The notes under the pieces were generated by a model. The model ran no database searches and had not been told where the DNA came from. It saw only the letters and a list, made by a program, of their open reading frames with translations. DNA of 64,000 nucleotides, taken from NCBI GenBank assembly GCA_030849065.1, contig JASAON010001644.1:1-64000 (forward strand), written 5' to 3'. This document shows, in pieces, positions 18,177 to 29,748 of this stretch. The stretch is from Jaenimonas drosophilae (taxonomy: Eukaryota; Euglenozoa; Kinetoplastea; Trypanosomatida; Trypanosomatidae). The translations under genes and the position numbers were made by a program. How positions within the stretch are numbered: position 1 is the stretch's first letter; the number at the start of each line of letters is the position of its first letter.

Positions 18177-18552
18177 GACTTAGGCAGGAGTGAAAGTTGA
18201 GGCAAAGAGATGGCGGATATAGGAAACCAACAACACCCCAACAATGCCCAAAAGGAAGTAACCAACGCGATTGGGCCGGTGAGCAGCTGAAGTACTACGA
18301 TACTGGAAAGACACACGATGAAGAGGAGAGAGCATGAGTCATGTGTGAGCAAGCAACAAGCTCCGTAGCCCACACCACACTACAGGTAGACATGTGTGAT
18401 ATTTGTTTTGTGCTTCACAACAAAGATACAATTTGGCTCCACGTATATAACCTGGTGCCATCAAGACCGTACAACAAACCACGCACAGACGTAGCTGCGA
18501 TCTTCACCCTTTGGGCTGACGCACAACCGAATGAGCATGGTTGACTCTTTGC
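18177..18552. other. Intergenic
   Basis: No gene seen on either strand; short frames only. Confidence 0.6.
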
Positions 18553-19575
18553 CTACTTTGGAATGATCTTGCCAAGCACGCCGGCGAAGACGAACAACAG
18601 AATGATGATGACGACGATGCCAATGATGCAGAACATCTTTTTCCGGCTCTTCTTTTGATAAGATCGAGCCTTGGTGAGCTCATTGATACCAGACTCCAGA
18701 TACCGCTCACTGGCACGCACATTTTCCAAGATGATATCCATCACCTCTCCTTGTTCATGCACCATGAAGGCTAAGTCGTTGAACATTTGATTCAAGTCAC
18801 GCATGCTCTGTTCAATCCTATAAATGTCATTGCGTGTTTCCACAATGGAGGCGAGTACATCCTTGCTCTGCTGAAAGACGTAGCTGTTCAATCGGTTCTC
18901 CATCACTTGCTCGGCAAGAAGATGAACGGTTTCGTCATCCATGGCGGTGCCATCACTGTTGCTGTAGTTGATCTTGATTTGCCGCTCCGTTTGCTGGCGG
19001 TATGCCTTTTCATTGGACTGTTGTTGGCGTTGATATGCACCCATTGCATTGGTAACGAGGAGCACAAGATAGTTGCTGTAGTTGTCCTGAATGCGAATGA
19101 CGGCACTGTTGGCTTGTGCCACCTCAGGCTGTTCACGCATTGTCTCCACCCCAGCCTTCATCTTGCCAAGACGCTCCTTGAGCTCCTTGGCGGCCTGATT
19201 GATGCGATCAGAGAGTTGGTCGATGCTCTGGCGGAGTGTGATGGACTTGCTGATATCCAAGGTTTGAATGTTGAGTTGGTGCTTCGCCTGCAGTTCACGC
19301 ACCGATGACTCCACCACCTCGACGAGATCAATGATGGCGTCAACGTCAGAGTAGAAGGCATCAAGGCCCTCAGCGGTGTGCGCATCAATCTCACGAACGG
19401 GGAGATGAAACTGTACGCGGGCTGTGCTGGATTGTGTGCTCGTACCGAGCGGGGTTGGGCTATCATCGTCGAGGTTCTCACGTGGGGAGAAGAAGAGAGA
19501 GGAGGGCTGTGCATTGGCGCTCGCTGGGGTGGGACTTGGATGGCTTAGCGCCAGCAACTGTGGTAAGCGATCCAT
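18553..19575 (-). CDS. Syntaxin-type Qa-SNARE
   Basis: A 340-residue SNARE. After about 55 low-complexity residues comes a helical N-terminal syntaxin domain (about 60-210). The SNARE motif (about 245-300) has the central-layer Gln within HEQGEVMD. A basic stretch precedes a C-terminal membrane anchor (about 318-338, Ile/Val/Leu-rich) with only a few residues after it. This is the layout of plasma-membrane or endosomal syntaxins that drive vesicle fusion. The ATG at 19,575 is used because the open frame upstream of it runs through a pyrimidine tract (complement of about 19,618-19,631), which must be untranslated leader. Confidence 0.9.
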   Translation of the reverse strand: MDRLPQLLALSHPSPTPASANAQPSSLFFSPRENLDDDSPTPLGTSTQSSTARVQFHLPVREIDAHTAEGLDAFYSDVDAIIDLVEVVESSVRELQAKHQLNIQTLDISKSITLRQSIDQLSDRINQAAKELKERLGKMKAGVETMREQPEVAQANSAVIRIQDNYSNYLVLLVTNAMGAYQRQQQSNEKAYRQQTERQIKINYSNSDGTAMDDETVHLLAEQVMENRLNSYVFQQSKDVLASIVETRNDIYRIEQSMRDLNQMFNDLAFMVHEQGEVMDIILENVRASERYLESGINELTKARSYQKKSRKKMFCIIGIVVIIILLFVFAGVLGKIIPK

Positions 19576-21565
19576 CCCCACTACTAGGGTAGCTATCTCT
19601 AACCGTCCACCGCCACAACAACAAAAAAAAAACACAGAAGAAGACAGAGTGCACGGATTGATCCAACAGGTACACATCGATACACAGAGAAAACAACACT
19701 TCGTACCTAGCCCCTCAGGCAGCTCATAGAGTGCTACATTGTTCTTTTTCCACCTCTATTCCCGGAGTCTGCTCTGGAATCGTCATCGATGTGCCGCGCA
19801 GCCAAGTGAGTCCGTTGGGTTACGTCTCCATACTCCACGTGACGCTCATCATGTGCATCCCTCAACATCTCCACGTTGACATGTTTGTTTGATGCATTTG
19901 TGGCGTCTTACATGGAGAGAAGAGCCAAGAGAACTCACAAACGGTACGAATTGCAAGGCAACATGGAGACCAATCAACAACAACGAACAACAAACAGAAA
20001 AAAAAACACTCGAGAAATGAAAGTGACAATTAACAACAACGTAGTATGCAGACATCACATATACAGAACAAAGAAGATCTCGTTGAGTTGTTTTCGTGTG
20101 TGGAAACGACGCACGCACCGGGCGCGCATAGCGCCGTTGAATGAAGCCAACACCCCTCATAAAAGAAAAGTACAGTGTGTATGATTGTCTCCCACCAACA
20201 CACGTTGGGCAACCAGTTGCGATGTGGGAAGTGTTTGGGAGTGCTCAATCATACTCCATCCCAATAATAACGATTGCTCATTATTCGGTTCACTTCTTGT
20301 GTGGAAATAAAAAAAGACAGTGGAGAGCTTGAAAAGGAAAGAGTTGAGGGGTGGTGCGTGTGTAGCGTTTTATGTACCCTGCGAAGGCCACGATTATCTT
20401 GTGTGTGTGTGTCTGCATGATGAAGTTAGCGCCCTTCATCCAGCACGAATGCACAGTGAACTCAATTGACGACAACAAACGAAAAAAAAAAGAAGTGGCT
20501 GCTTTGTTGAGAGAGGGGGGGAGAGAAGAAAGAGGGCAAAGAAATTGGTAAAGCCACTGCAGAAGAAGCGGACAAACAAACAACGTACGCGAAAAGAACG
20601 ACGTGCATACCTGAGCTGACGTGCCATGTGTGAGCTGCCTTACGTGGTTGACCTGCCGCAACTCCACATACACGCACAGAAGTTGGTACAGCACATCGTC
20701 AAAGAGAGAAACGTAAGAAGGAAAGTTCTGCCTATCGTAGGCAGTGGGAGGAGGAGGAAGGGGTATCTTGGCTGATGCGGGTTTTTGAGCGGGCAGAATT
20801 GTGGTGGGGATAGTAGTGTAGGTTGAGGGAGCGTGGCCGACCCAAACGGATCTCTTCAACGAAGCCACACAACGGCCTCGAGGGGCGAAGAAAAGACGCA
20901 CCTCTCCCGCGACAAGAAAAAGAAAAGAAACACCAGCACGAACAAATCAAATCATCATGAAGTAGGTGGTAGTAAAATCCACGTGTTGTTTCCTCTACCG
21001 CGCAAGATGGATACGGTAGAGTTCCTACACCACCCATCTTCACTCATGTTTGTGTTTGCGTGCACAATTGTTTGTGTTTATGGGGGATAATTCCCATAAA
21101 ACCCACCAACTCAAAAGAAAGTGGGTGCGTGTCCAAGAAATAGAGGCCCAAGCAACCATCATCATCATCATCATCATCAATCATGTAACCGCAAACACAA
21201 CATGAACGCACACAGACACAATGGAGTGCGCGTGATCGAGAACAACATAGTAGTAGAAGAACAGAAAACAACAGATTCAGGGGAATGGAGGAGGCCAACC
21301 CGAGCGCAGCTCTGCCAGAGATTGACGCGTGGGATGGCGGGTAGAGGGGCAAGGGAGGAAGGGAGGGGAGGGGGGTGGTTCACGCTCCCCCCATCAAGGG
21401 CAACAAACACAACCTAGAAACTTGCTCCGTCAGTGAGCGCTCAAACACACAAACCTTCACATGCTATTTCGTTTTATGCAGACACGTGAAGCCACGAAAA
21501 AACATGATGGGGCATCATTGCACACTCATTACCCTTCGTGGTGCACAAAGATTTACCCGCTTACT
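19576..21565. other. Long intergenic region, about 2 kb
   Basis: No convincing gene. A 200-residue open frame on the - strand (20,290-20,901) lacks an ATG at its beginning and half of it is translated pyrimidine tract. A (CAT)n run lies at 21,157-21,179. The + strand is purine-rich, consistent with leader or trailer of - strand transcripts. It may simply be a long 3' UTR of the gene at 21,566. Confidence 0.5.
21157..21179. repeat. CAT trinucleotide microsatellite
   Basis: About seven uninterrupted CAT units in a non-coding region. Confidence 0.9.
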
Positions 21566-23950
21566 CTACATGATTATGCATGATGATGATGATGAAGTGT
21601 TGGGATATTTTGATCGTGAGGCCGATCCCGCCAAGCTGGTGCGTTGGAAGGATGGGGTAGGGATGGCGGCAGAGGCATAAATGCCATCAATGAAGTCAAT
21701 GCGCCGCATGATTGACATCGCAGCTGCCGCTTCACGCTCTCGTGCGAGACGTTCCTTCTTGCTTCGCGAAGATGTCGAAGAGGGTGGGGGCGTGCTGGCG
21801 TGTTTCTGTTGCCTTTGGCGCGCATGCCGTTCACGCCGAAAGCGCTTGGCAGCCTCCTCCACTCCTCCCTGCATCTCCTTCACCAGGTTGGTGTACTGCT
21901 GCAGCAAATCAGCCGCGTTGAGGAGGTTATCATCCACGATCGTGGCTGGGGTGGAGTCATCGGAGCACTTCCTCCCCATGAGACCATCACGGGTGAGGGT
22001 GGCGGGGGGGTTGGCATCGTGGCTGCGATTGGTGTGAATGGAGTGCTCATCCAGTTCTTCCAGGAAGTTGGACTGTGAGTGGTCTGCCGTGGAGAAGGCG
22101 GGGTAGCGCAGCGACTCACCATCGCTGATGGGGGACATCAACGACGGGGCACAGACGCGAATGCGGTCGCGGCGGATGCCACACGTTCCTACGCGCATGG
22201 GTCGCGATCCTTCTTGAAGAGTGCTGGGTGAGAGGCTCTCTGGTCCAGCGCGACCGAGTACATCGGGAGTGCCAACGGTACACAGGCCTGAGGTGGAGGC
22301 ACCTTCACCCTCCACACAGGAGCAGGGAGAAGGCCCATGATGGCCTTGTGAGGTCACGCCACTCACAAAGACACGACGGGGGTAGGTGGATTGGAGGAAG
22401 CTCTCGGGGCTCATGCCGGCGTTGCGCAGCACATCGGCCACTCCACGTCGCTCGAGGCGCTCAAACTCACGGATCTCCTCTCTCAAGTTGTAGTGGCCCT
22501 GCCAACAGTGCCACATTTCCAGTGAGAGACGACGAAGGTGTGTGGCCTGGGCGTTGATCACGCGGGCAGAAGAAAGAAACCGATCGCGTGCCATCGTCAA
22601 CTCAAACTTGGATGGAGCAGTGGCATCGCATGCTGGGACGGGGTTGAGGTGTGAGGTGACGGAGGTGGAACACGACGGGGAGTAGAGGGGGAGGCAGCTC
22701 ACAAACTGCAGCGTGTCCTGAAAGAGCTGCTCAAAGATGTAGCTAAGGTTGATGCGTGTCTCCTAGAAGCGGAGGGTGGCCTCGGCCGTACTGGCAAGAC
22801 GGCAGGCCTGGTGCTCCGGCAGCGTCCCCACCGAGCGCGTTTCCATGAAGCCCGGTGGTGCCTTACGCACCAACCGCGAGCATTGTTCCTGGCGGTATCT
22901 GGCAGAGAGGTTGTCTGTGATCTCCCACAGAAACCGCAGACGTCGCTCGGCCTTGAGGATGCCAAGGAGAAAGAGCCCATATGGGTCCACGGCACTGAAG
23001 TTGATGGCGGTCGTGGGTGACGTGGTGGGCGGGAGGGGGCTTGTTGGGTCGATGTAGGAGTTGCGGCGGCCAGGGGTGGAGTCCCCAGCGTAGGAGGAGG
23101 TGGAGCGGGTCCAGTTGAAGCTGTCGTGGAGGGATTGGTTGTACTCCGCCACCATCTCCATGTAGCGTGTGAGTTGTGGGTCCCCGCTGTAGAGTTCCGT
23201 GAGGAGGTAGCGGCACTCCACAGGTGCCGCGGTATCCACCTGACCGGCGTAGACAGGGGGTCGAACGACGAGCTCCGCGCTCGCCACGCCGGTGCCCTTC
23301 GCTTGACTGCATCGGCTGCCATGGCGCACGGCGAAGAGTTGTGCGAGGCGCGATTTGAGCTTCGCCGCCCACCCGCGTTTTGGCTTACGTGAGAATGTAG
23401 GCGCGGAGCCAATCTCAAGACGGCCATCACTCACCACACCGGGGAGCATCGAGCGGGGCGATTCCCCGAGCTCCTTGCGGCGTCGCTCCTCGGCCTTCTT
23501 CCCCTTGCCCCCACCAAAGGGCCCAACGTGGAACTTGCTTTTGCTTGGTTTTGATGGAAGGACGTCGAGCACACCCTCATCGTTTGAGTCCACGCAAGGG
23601 ATGAGCTCATCCAGGAGGGAGGAACTGCCACCGCTGCTGTAGATGCCCAAGGATGGGGTTGTGGTGGGAGTACGTCGATGGTTTCGTGAAGGCCGCTTCG
23701 CCGACTTCGGCCGATGATCATCGCTGCTGCTTGCGCGGCAGTGGTTGTTATGGTTGGTGACGGTGATGCGCTTCGGGTTGGGCATACTACGTGCGAGCTG
23801 CGGCTGAGGAGGACTGCGTGCAACATCCACGAAGGAGGAGGCTGTGGATGAATCGCGGTGCTCGAGGGTTCCTTGCGATCGGCGTAGAGTGGTGGAGCCG
23901 ACAATACATGGAACGGAGGTGTTCATGGACGTAGGACATTGCATCAACAT
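21566..23950 (-). pseudogene. Long hypothetical gene interrupted by one in-frame TAG
   Basis: Two open frames, 22,763-23,950 (395 residues) and 21,566-22,762 (398 residues), are in the same reading frame and separated only by a TAG (complement of 22,763-22,765). The roughly 56 codons between the TAG and the first ATG of the downstream part (22,594) stay open and read as ordinary helical protein, with no pyrimidine tract. So this is one gene with a nonsense codon rather than two genes. The product is not recognised. It is Ser/Pro/Arg-rich with a Lys/Arg-rich helix near residues 120-145 of part one, and a coiled-coil-like helix (ADLLQQYTNLVKEM), basic blocks and a Ser run near the C-terminus of part two. 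Possible explanations: recent pseudogene, heterozygous or sequencing error, or readthrough. The leader tract is the complement of about 24,008-24,032. Confidence 0.65.
22763..22765 (-). other. In-frame TAG within an otherwise open 794-codon frame
   Basis: The + strand reads CTA, so the coding strand reads TTC TAG GAG. Other genes in the window (for example those ending at 3,192 and 9,054) use TAG as their terminal stop, so general reassignment of TAG is unlikely. Confidence 0.85.
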
Positions 23951-24524
23951 GTTTGAATGGAGATGTATTCTGTTCTGGTTAGTACGTGCGGAGGGAAATA
24001 GGTGGCGTGATGGGGAGGAAAAAAAGTGAGCTGAAAGTGGCCACAAATTCTCACACACGAGAGAGGGGGGAGGGGGGAAAGAACGTCAGTTGCGTTTGGT
24101 CGCAAGTAGTGTTGAGTAAGGGTGAGTTCTGGATCTGGTATGCAGCTACTCACCACTCACCTCAATCAGGGAAGTTATGAGGGCTAAAGCTGATGGAGGC
24201 GGGTACTCCCACGAAGGAAGAGCGTGAGCTACACTACTGAAGTATCAAGTATCAACAATCGTCAGAATGTAGACACTACGAGACTACAGAGACAAAACAC
24301 AACAACGGAAAGCAAGAAGAAGCAATTGCTCGTGGACACACACACACACATAGAGAGTGATGGTTGAGGCTGCACATGACGGCACACCCTTCCCTGTCAC
24401 GTACACAGAGAGTACTGCAGAAAGTTGTTGGTGTATTTGGTTGTTTAGCACGTTGTTATCGGAGCGTACAGAGATACGGCGGGCGAAGGCTGATTGCACT
24501 CTCCACACGTCGCGCATAGCTTCG
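23951..24524. other. Intergenic
   Basis: A splice-acceptor-type tract for the interrupted gene lies near 24,008-24,032 and again near 24,060-24,085 (purine runs on the + strand). A short (CA)n run lies near 24,339-24,351. No gene is seen. Confidence 0.6.
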
Positions 24525-25688
24525 CTACATCCGCTCACCCAAGGTGGCGGGTAGCTCCTCAATCTGCGTGGCGTAGAACTGCTCGATATCCTTGAGCAGG
24601 CGCACCTCATCACGCTTGATGAAGCTAATGGCCATACCGTTGCGGCCCATACGCCCTGTTCGACCAATGCGGTGGATGTACTGCTCACGCGTGAGGGGCA
24701 AGTCATAGTTGATCACCAATGAAACACACTCGACATCAATTCCACGTGACCACAAGTCTGTGGAGATGAGTACGCGTGTCTTGCCATCGCGAAAGCTGCG
24801 CATAATCACATCCCGCTCCGCCTGTGGCATATCGCCATGCATCGCACTGACGGTAAAGTTTTCCTTCGTCATCTTCTTGGCCAACTGCTCCACCTTCTTG
24901 CGGGTGTTGCAGAAGACCACACCATGGGCCACCGTGAAGGTTTCGTAGAGGTCAATAAGGGCATCAAACTTGTTCTTCTCCTCCTCCACCGCCACGTAGA
25001 ACTGCTGAATGCTATCCACCATGATCTCATCACGCTTGACAAGAATACGGGCGGGGTCTGTCATGAACTTCTCCGTCATCTCGAGCACATCGACGGGCAA
25101 GGTGGCGGAGACGAGGACCACCTGTAGCGGGGGAATCATGCGGTAAATGTCATGGAGCTGGGCCTTGAAGCCCTTTCCAAGCATCTCATCCGCCTCATCA
25201 AGCACCAACGTGCGCAGCGCATTCACCCGAAGGCTGCGGCGCTTGATCATGTCAAAGACACGGCCGGGGGTGCCTGATACGATCTGAATACCACTCTCTA
25301 ACTTGCGCATATCCTCCTCGGTGCTCTTTCCGCCAACGCAGGCGTGGGCGGTGAGGCCCATGTGATGGCCAAGGTTGTTGCACAGATCCTGCGTCTGCAC
25401 GGCAAGCTCGCGGGTGGGGCTCAGAATCAACGCCTGCGTTTCACGCACCGTTGGGTCGCAGGATTGAAGAAGGCACACACAAAAGGCCGAGGTCTTGCCA
25501 GAGCCGGAGCTCGCCTGAGCAATCAAGTCCTGGCCTTTGATGAAGGGCACAATGAAGCGCTTTTGAATGGCGGTTGGAGTCTTGTAGCCAAGGCTGAACA
25601 TGCCATGGAGCAGCTCCTTCTTAAGCCCCATTGCCTCAAAGGTGGGGATGGCCAGAACATTGGCCTGAATTTCATTCTCGACGTCCAT
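24525..25688 (-). CDS. DEAD-box RNA helicase, eIF4A-III (FAL1/DDX48)-like
   Basis: A 387-residue minimal DEAD-box helicase with all motifs: Q motif region PTAIQKR; Walker A ASSGSGKT (59-66); PTRELA (91-96); TPGR (140-143); DEAD (164-167); SAT (194-196); ARG-type SRGIDV; and HRIGRTGR near 340. The C-terminal lobe ([43 protein letters not shown]) is closer to eIF4A-III, the exon-junction-complex ATPase, than to the cytoplasmic initiation factor eIF4A-I. In trypanosomatids eIF4A-III is mainly nuclear. Length matches the family. Confidence 0.9.
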   Translation of the reverse strand: MDVENEIQANVLAIPTFEAMGLKKELLHGMFSLGYKTPTAIQKRFIVPFIKGQDLIAQASSGSGKTSAFCVCLLQSCDPTVRETQALILSPTRELAVQTQDLCNNLGHHMGLTAHACVGGKSTEEDMRKLESGIQIVSGTPGRVFDMIKRRSLRVNALRTLVLDEADEMLGKGFKAQLHDIYRMIPPLQVVLVSATLPVDVLEMTEKFMTDPARILVKRDEIMVDSIQQFYVAVEEEKNKFDALIDLYETFTVAHGVVFCNTRKKVEQLAKKMTKENFTVSAMHGDMPQAERDVIMRSFRDGKTRVLISTDLWSRGIDVECVSLVINYDLPLTREQYIHRIGRTGRMGRNGMAISFIKRDEVRLLKDIEQFYATQIEELPATLGERM

Positions 25689-25884
25689 GGTATGGACGAT
25701 CGTACTTGTTTGAAGCTATACACATCAACAACAACCATTAGAGATGGAGAGAGAAAACATGAATCTGTGTGGGACTGATAGCCACTCCAAGCTCCTGAAG
25801 AATTGAGCTCCACTCACAAATACCAAAACAACATCCAAATGGAGCAGATCAACGTACCATCATCGCCACCTCCACTGAACACCA

Positions 25885-27888
25885 TCAAGGGAGCAGGACA
25901 TCATCCAAACAGCTGAGCTCAACCGCTCGACGCTTCTCCCGCTCCACAAAGACTTGCTCCCGAAGCTCAGCAATCACAGATGCACTTCGTCGGCATGCAG
26001 CTTCAGTCACCTCCAGCTTCTCCTGGAGTGACGCGACCGTGGTCAAGTCACTCACCTGTGAGCTCACGTGCTGCTGCTGCTGCTGTTGCTCCAAGGTTTT
26101 GATGGATGTGAGGAGCTGACGAATGTGTTCTGTATCTAAGTGGTGTTGGTGCTCCAGACCCTCGCGTGCAATGCGCTGTGCCTCGGCATCGGCCTTTGCC
26201 ACCGCCAACTCACCGCGAACATGATCTGCGAGCTGAATCCAGTCTCGCACCTCCTCCTGCATCGCCTGACGCTCCTCCGCCATGACCGCCGTTTGACGTG
26301 TGCGTTCCTCATCCTGGCTGGCCTCCATCCGTGAGAGCATCGCCTCAAGCTGTTTGGTTTGCTCGTGGAGCTGCACTCGTTCTGCAGATGATTGTTGATC
26401 GAGTCGTTCGTGGAGCTCGCAAATCACGTCGTTGAACCCACTCACTTGCACCTCCGCTTCCATCAAACGCTGCTTTGCTAATTGCAGTTCCTGGTCAAGT
26501 TCCTTCTTCTCCATCACCTTCTCCTCGAGCGTGTGAAGGACTTTCTCACGTCCCCGCAGCGACTTGTTGGCAGCCTGCAGTTGCAGCTCTAGGCTGCGAA
26601 TACGACGCAGATGCTCATCCTCTGCCTCGCGATGGAGTTCGCGCTCCGATTGTAGCTCACCCACAGCCTTGACGTGTTTGTTCTTGGCATTCCTGCGATC
26701 GTCAGATAGAGTGGCAAACTTTTGCTGCAGTGTGTGGTGCTTCTCTTCCATCTCAGCCAGCACACGCACACGTTCTTCAAGTTGCTCACATCGCTGTGAC
26801 ATTTTTGCCATTTTTCTCTGAATTTGATGAAAGCTCTCCTCTTTGGCGCTTAAAATAGTGCGTGTGGTGGTCAACTCCGTTGTGACTTTGGTCTTCACTG
26901 ACGTGAGCTCATGTATACGCTGAAGGCACTCTCGTCGTTGACCCTCACACAACATCCACTGCTCGCGGGTGAAGAAGACTTCATCCATGAGGATGTGAAG
27001 GAAGCCGTGCATCCATGGATGCATGAGCTCATGCACTTGTAGCTGCTGATGCAAAAGAGAGTCACGTTCCCGAGATTCAAGCTCATGCACAATTGCTTGC
27101 TCCTCCATCTCCCCTGTGCGTCGCTGCAGCCGCGCCGCCTTCTGCGTTGCGTGTTGCAGTGCAAATGCGGCATTGACAGATTCCGCCTCAGATGCTGCAC
27201 GTAGCTCGACCAACTCCCTCGCCTGCCGTCGTCGCCACAGTGACTCTGCCTCGAGTGCGACCAGCCAGCCAAACTCCGAGAAGGCGGCCTCCTCCACGTG
27301 GTTGCGCATGGAAGCCTCGCCTTCACGGAGACGTTGGCGCTGCCATTCGTGCTCCATCGAGTGCAAACGCCTGCAACCATTCACTTCATCTTCCTTGAGC
27401 TTGCAGCGCCCATGGAGCTGTGACACCTCCCGTACCACATCTGCTGAGGTTGAGCTATCGTGCATGCCCAGGACGGAGCGCAGGTTGGCAAGGCTGTGAT
27501 AAGCAGCTGCTGCATCGGCTAGACTGCGATCGAGAGCTGCCTGAGTGGTCGCGATAACTTCATCTTTTTGCTGGGCCTCGCAGATGCGAGCCTCAAGCTC
27601 CATGTGCAGTTGCTGCTGCTCGTCCATAGCAATCTCAAGGCTGAGGTGCTGGCGTTTGTTAACGTCGAGGAGCTGAAACAAATCGGCATCCTTGGCGCTA
27701 ATGACGTCGAAGTAATCCTTCACAACGTGGTCCATGTCCACGACGAGTTCAGCCGCCCCAAGAGCCCCTCTTTCACCTGACACATGAACCACATTCACTG
27801 GTGTGTGTGCCTGAACAAGCACATTTGCATCTGGGGGTTGAGGTGGCGTGCTCAGCCCAACCGGCTCTGCAATACCGTGGGCTTGCAT
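25885..27888 (-). CDS. Long coiled-coil protein
   Basis: A 667-residue protein that is predicted to be almost wholly helical from about residue 70 onward. It is dense in Glu, Gln, Arg, Lys and Leu with heptad-like spacing and almost no Pro after residue 30. A Gln run (six Q) lies near residue 610. The short N-terminus is Pro/Val-rich. Such proteins in trypanosomatids are often cytoskeletal or flagellar, but nothing in the sequence decides that. The start is the first ATG of the frame. Confidence 0.8.
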   Translation of the reverse strand: MQAHGIAEPVGLSTPPQPPDANVLVQAHTPVNVVHVSGERGALGAAELVVDMDHVVKDYFDVISAKDADLFQLLDVNKRQHLSLEIAMDEQQQLHMELEARICEAQQKDEVIATTQAALDRSLADAAAAYHSLANLRSVLGMHDSSTSADVVREVSQLHGRCKLKEDEVNGCRRLHSMEHEWQRQRLREGEASMRNHVEEAAFSEFGWLVALEAESLWRRRQARELVELRAASEAESVNAAFALQHATQKAARLQRRTGEMEEQAIVHELESRERDSLLHQQLQVHELMHPWMHGFLHILMDEVFFTREQWMLCEGQRRECLQRIHELTSVKTKVTTELTTTRTILSAKEESFHQIQRKMAKMSQRCEQLEERVRVLAEMEEKHHTLQQKFATLSDDRRNAKNKHVKAVGELQSERELHREAEDEHLRRIRSLELQLQAANKSLRGREKVLHTLEEKVMEKKELDQELQLAKQRLMEAEVQVSGFNDVICELHERLDQQSSAERVQLHEQTKQLEAMLSRMEASQDEERTRQTAVMAEERQAMQEEVRDWIQLADHVRGELAVAKADAEAQRIAREGLEHQHHLDTEHIRQLLTSIKTLEQQQQQQHVSSQVSDLTTVASLQEKLEVTEAACRRSASVIAELREQVFVEREKRRAVELSCLDDVLLP

Positions 27889-28144
27889 GCGGCCTACGTG
27901 CTAGTGCTTCTATATCAAGATCAGCCCTGCATTCCACCACAAGCACCGTCGTGGGTGTCGTGGAAAAGTGCGTGGCTAAAAATCACCATTAAAAAAAAGG
28001 ATGAAAAAGATGTGATGCCCCCAGAAATCAGATACTCAATTGTGGTGCCAACAACATGTTTATTCTTATTGACAACGGGTTTAGAAGCGGTGGTTGCTGG
28101 ACATAACATGATAGGTTGCTGTGCGTGTAGTGTGATGCAGTGTT

Positions 28145-28639
28145 TCAATCACTATCTTCAGAGCCAATATCCGGAAGGTCATGAACGGCTGCACGCTCAG
28201 ACTCCCCCTCCTTCTTTTGCTCCATCTTGGCGTAGTCCTCCTCGCTCTGTAGCAACAGATGACGAAGCGGGGGGCCGTTGACCAACGGCGTAGCACCACT
28301 AGTGTTGTTGTTACTCGCGGCAAGCTGCCTCATTGGGGCTGATGCGTGTGGAGCAACAACACCGCCACGGCTGCGAGAGGCAGAGAGGCGGCCAGCCATA
28401 TTTCTGCTGCTCACGCGCCGTGGAGGTGGAGAGTGGATAACCCCGCCAGTGGCGAGGCGTGCCTCAAAGTCGTCGAGCTCATTGCGTGCGGCTGACACCT
28501 CCGTCGTCTTCTCCTCGAAGTAGGGCTCTTGCAGCATTGGATCCATCGAAGTCAAGGGCTGAAGGTGCTGCTGTGGATGTGCAGCAGGCTTCTGCTTGGC
28601 TGGTGATTGGCCAGGCTGACGTGATCGAGTAATCGGCAT
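28145..28639 (-). CDS. Small hypothetical protein, disordered
   Basis: A 164-residue protein starting MPITRSRQPGQ. It is Pro/Gln/Ser/Arg-rich with a more ordered segment around EEKTTEVSAARNELDDFEARLATGG, several SR-rich repeats and an acidic end (DLPDIGSEDSD). No family is recognised. A longer frame upstream of the ATG at 28,639 has Cys-rich, non-protein-like text and is taken as leader. Confidence 0.6.
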   Translation of the reverse strand: MPITRSRQPGQSPAKQKPAAHPQQHLQPLTSMDPMLQEPYFEEKTTEVSAARNELDDFEARLATGGVIHSPPPRRVSSRNMAGRLSASRSRGGVVAPHASAPMRQLAASNNNTSGATPLVNGPPLRHLLLQSEEDYAKMEQKKEGESERAAVHDLPDIGSEDSD

Positions 28640-29117
28640 GATGATACAGCAACCACAAATCGGCACACACAAGTCTGCGCGTGTTTGTGAGCTCGACTCG
28701 CACAAACCTACACAGTGGAGGTCGTGCAGAGATGATCCGTCCCTGAATAGTAAACAGTATATCAAACAGTGTATATTGAATGAATTAGAGATTAAGAGGA
28801 AAGAAGGGTGTTATCATCAGAACCACGGCAAAAACAAAACATGGCAGATTACTTCCAGAATCAGCCATCCACGGAGCTGTCAAATGCTCAAGCAGGCCAC
28901 ATTGTCTCGATACCAACGTGTGGATGAAAAGCACAAACAAACCACGTTCCCCAAATAAGACGGATGCAATGTGAATAGATCACCGGGTATGACGTACACT
29001 GAACACTCGTCAACCACATTCATGTCACCACAATGGGGGCACGTATACAGTGCGGAAGTCAGTCGTTTTTTTTCCTTTGCATGTGTATGTGTCTGGGAGG
29101 AGCATAACAAGTCAATC
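28640..29117. other. Intergenic
   Basis: Short frames only. One on the - strand contains a CPHCG string, but it has no ATG or composition to support it. Confidence 0.5.
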
Positions 29118-29498
29118 TTATAGTCGCAGCGCTAGCATCATGAGCGTTGACCATCCGCCCATGAATGAGATGCCACCGAGTGGCGTGACAGGGCCAAGCA
29201 AGCGTGGTCCACCGAACACAAGGCCGTAGATAGAGCCAGAGAAGAGTGTGATGCCACCAGCCATCATCCAGAAACTGGCGTTGAGTGTTTGCACAGCCTT
29301 GGGGTGATCGATCACGCGGCGAAGCACAATGATACCGAGCATTGCAGCGCTGTGAATCACCTGGTAGTTGGAGGCAGTAAGAAAAGCCTGGCGGCGCTCT
29401 TCCGTCACCTTACCCTTGAGGTAGTGCGAGCCAAGCGCACCGGCCGCCACACCCGTCAAGCCAAAGAAGCCGGTGAGGAAGGTTTGAATGCAGACCAT
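29118..29498 (-). CDS. DUF423/TMEM256-family small membrane protein, copy 4 of tandem array
   Basis: A 126-residue protein with about four hydrophobic segments. DUF423 hallmarks: GLTGVAAGALGSHYL near the N-terminus, YQVIHSAAMLG in the middle (conserved His), FSGSIYGL, and a C-terminal Gly-rich GGISFMGGWSTLMMLAL. DUF423 proteins (YgdD in bacteria, TMEM256 in animals) are inner-membrane proteins of unknown function. Numbering follows the direction of transcription, so this is the most downstream copy. The ATG at 29,498 follows a pyrimidine-rich leader. Confidence 0.85.
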   Translation of the reverse strand: MVCIQTFLTGFFGLTGVAAGALGSHYLKGKVTEERRQAFLTASNYQVIHSAAMLGIIVLRRVIDHPKAVQTLNASFWMMAGGITLFSGSIYGLVFGGPRLLGPVTPLGGISFMGGWSTLMMLALRL

Positions 29499-29748
29499 TC
29501 TGAGAGAGTAATGATAGGTCAGAAATGAAGGGTGACTATATCGCACCCACAAAAAAAAGAAGCAAGGAGAAAAAAACACAAAAGAAGCATCATTAAGACG
29601 TAAGTGTAGTGCGCTCAACAGCAGCAATCCTCAAACGACCTACTGCCGACGCTTACAAACTGACCTGTACCACAGCCGGCATCTTAGTGCTCGGCACGGC
29701 GTATAAGCAGGAAGAGGATCAACACCCAAGCAGCATGTAAGAGTTGAA

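Noticed and set aside
20290..20901. A 203-codon open frame on the - strand, with a possible GT-AG intron
   Set aside because: There is no ATG at its start and half of it is translated pyrimidine tract. Introns are extremely rare in trypanosomatids and no homology was recognised.
22763..22765. TAG reassigned as a sense codon, as in Blastocrithidia
   Set aside because: Only one in-frame TAG was found in one gene, while TAG ends several intact genes in the window.
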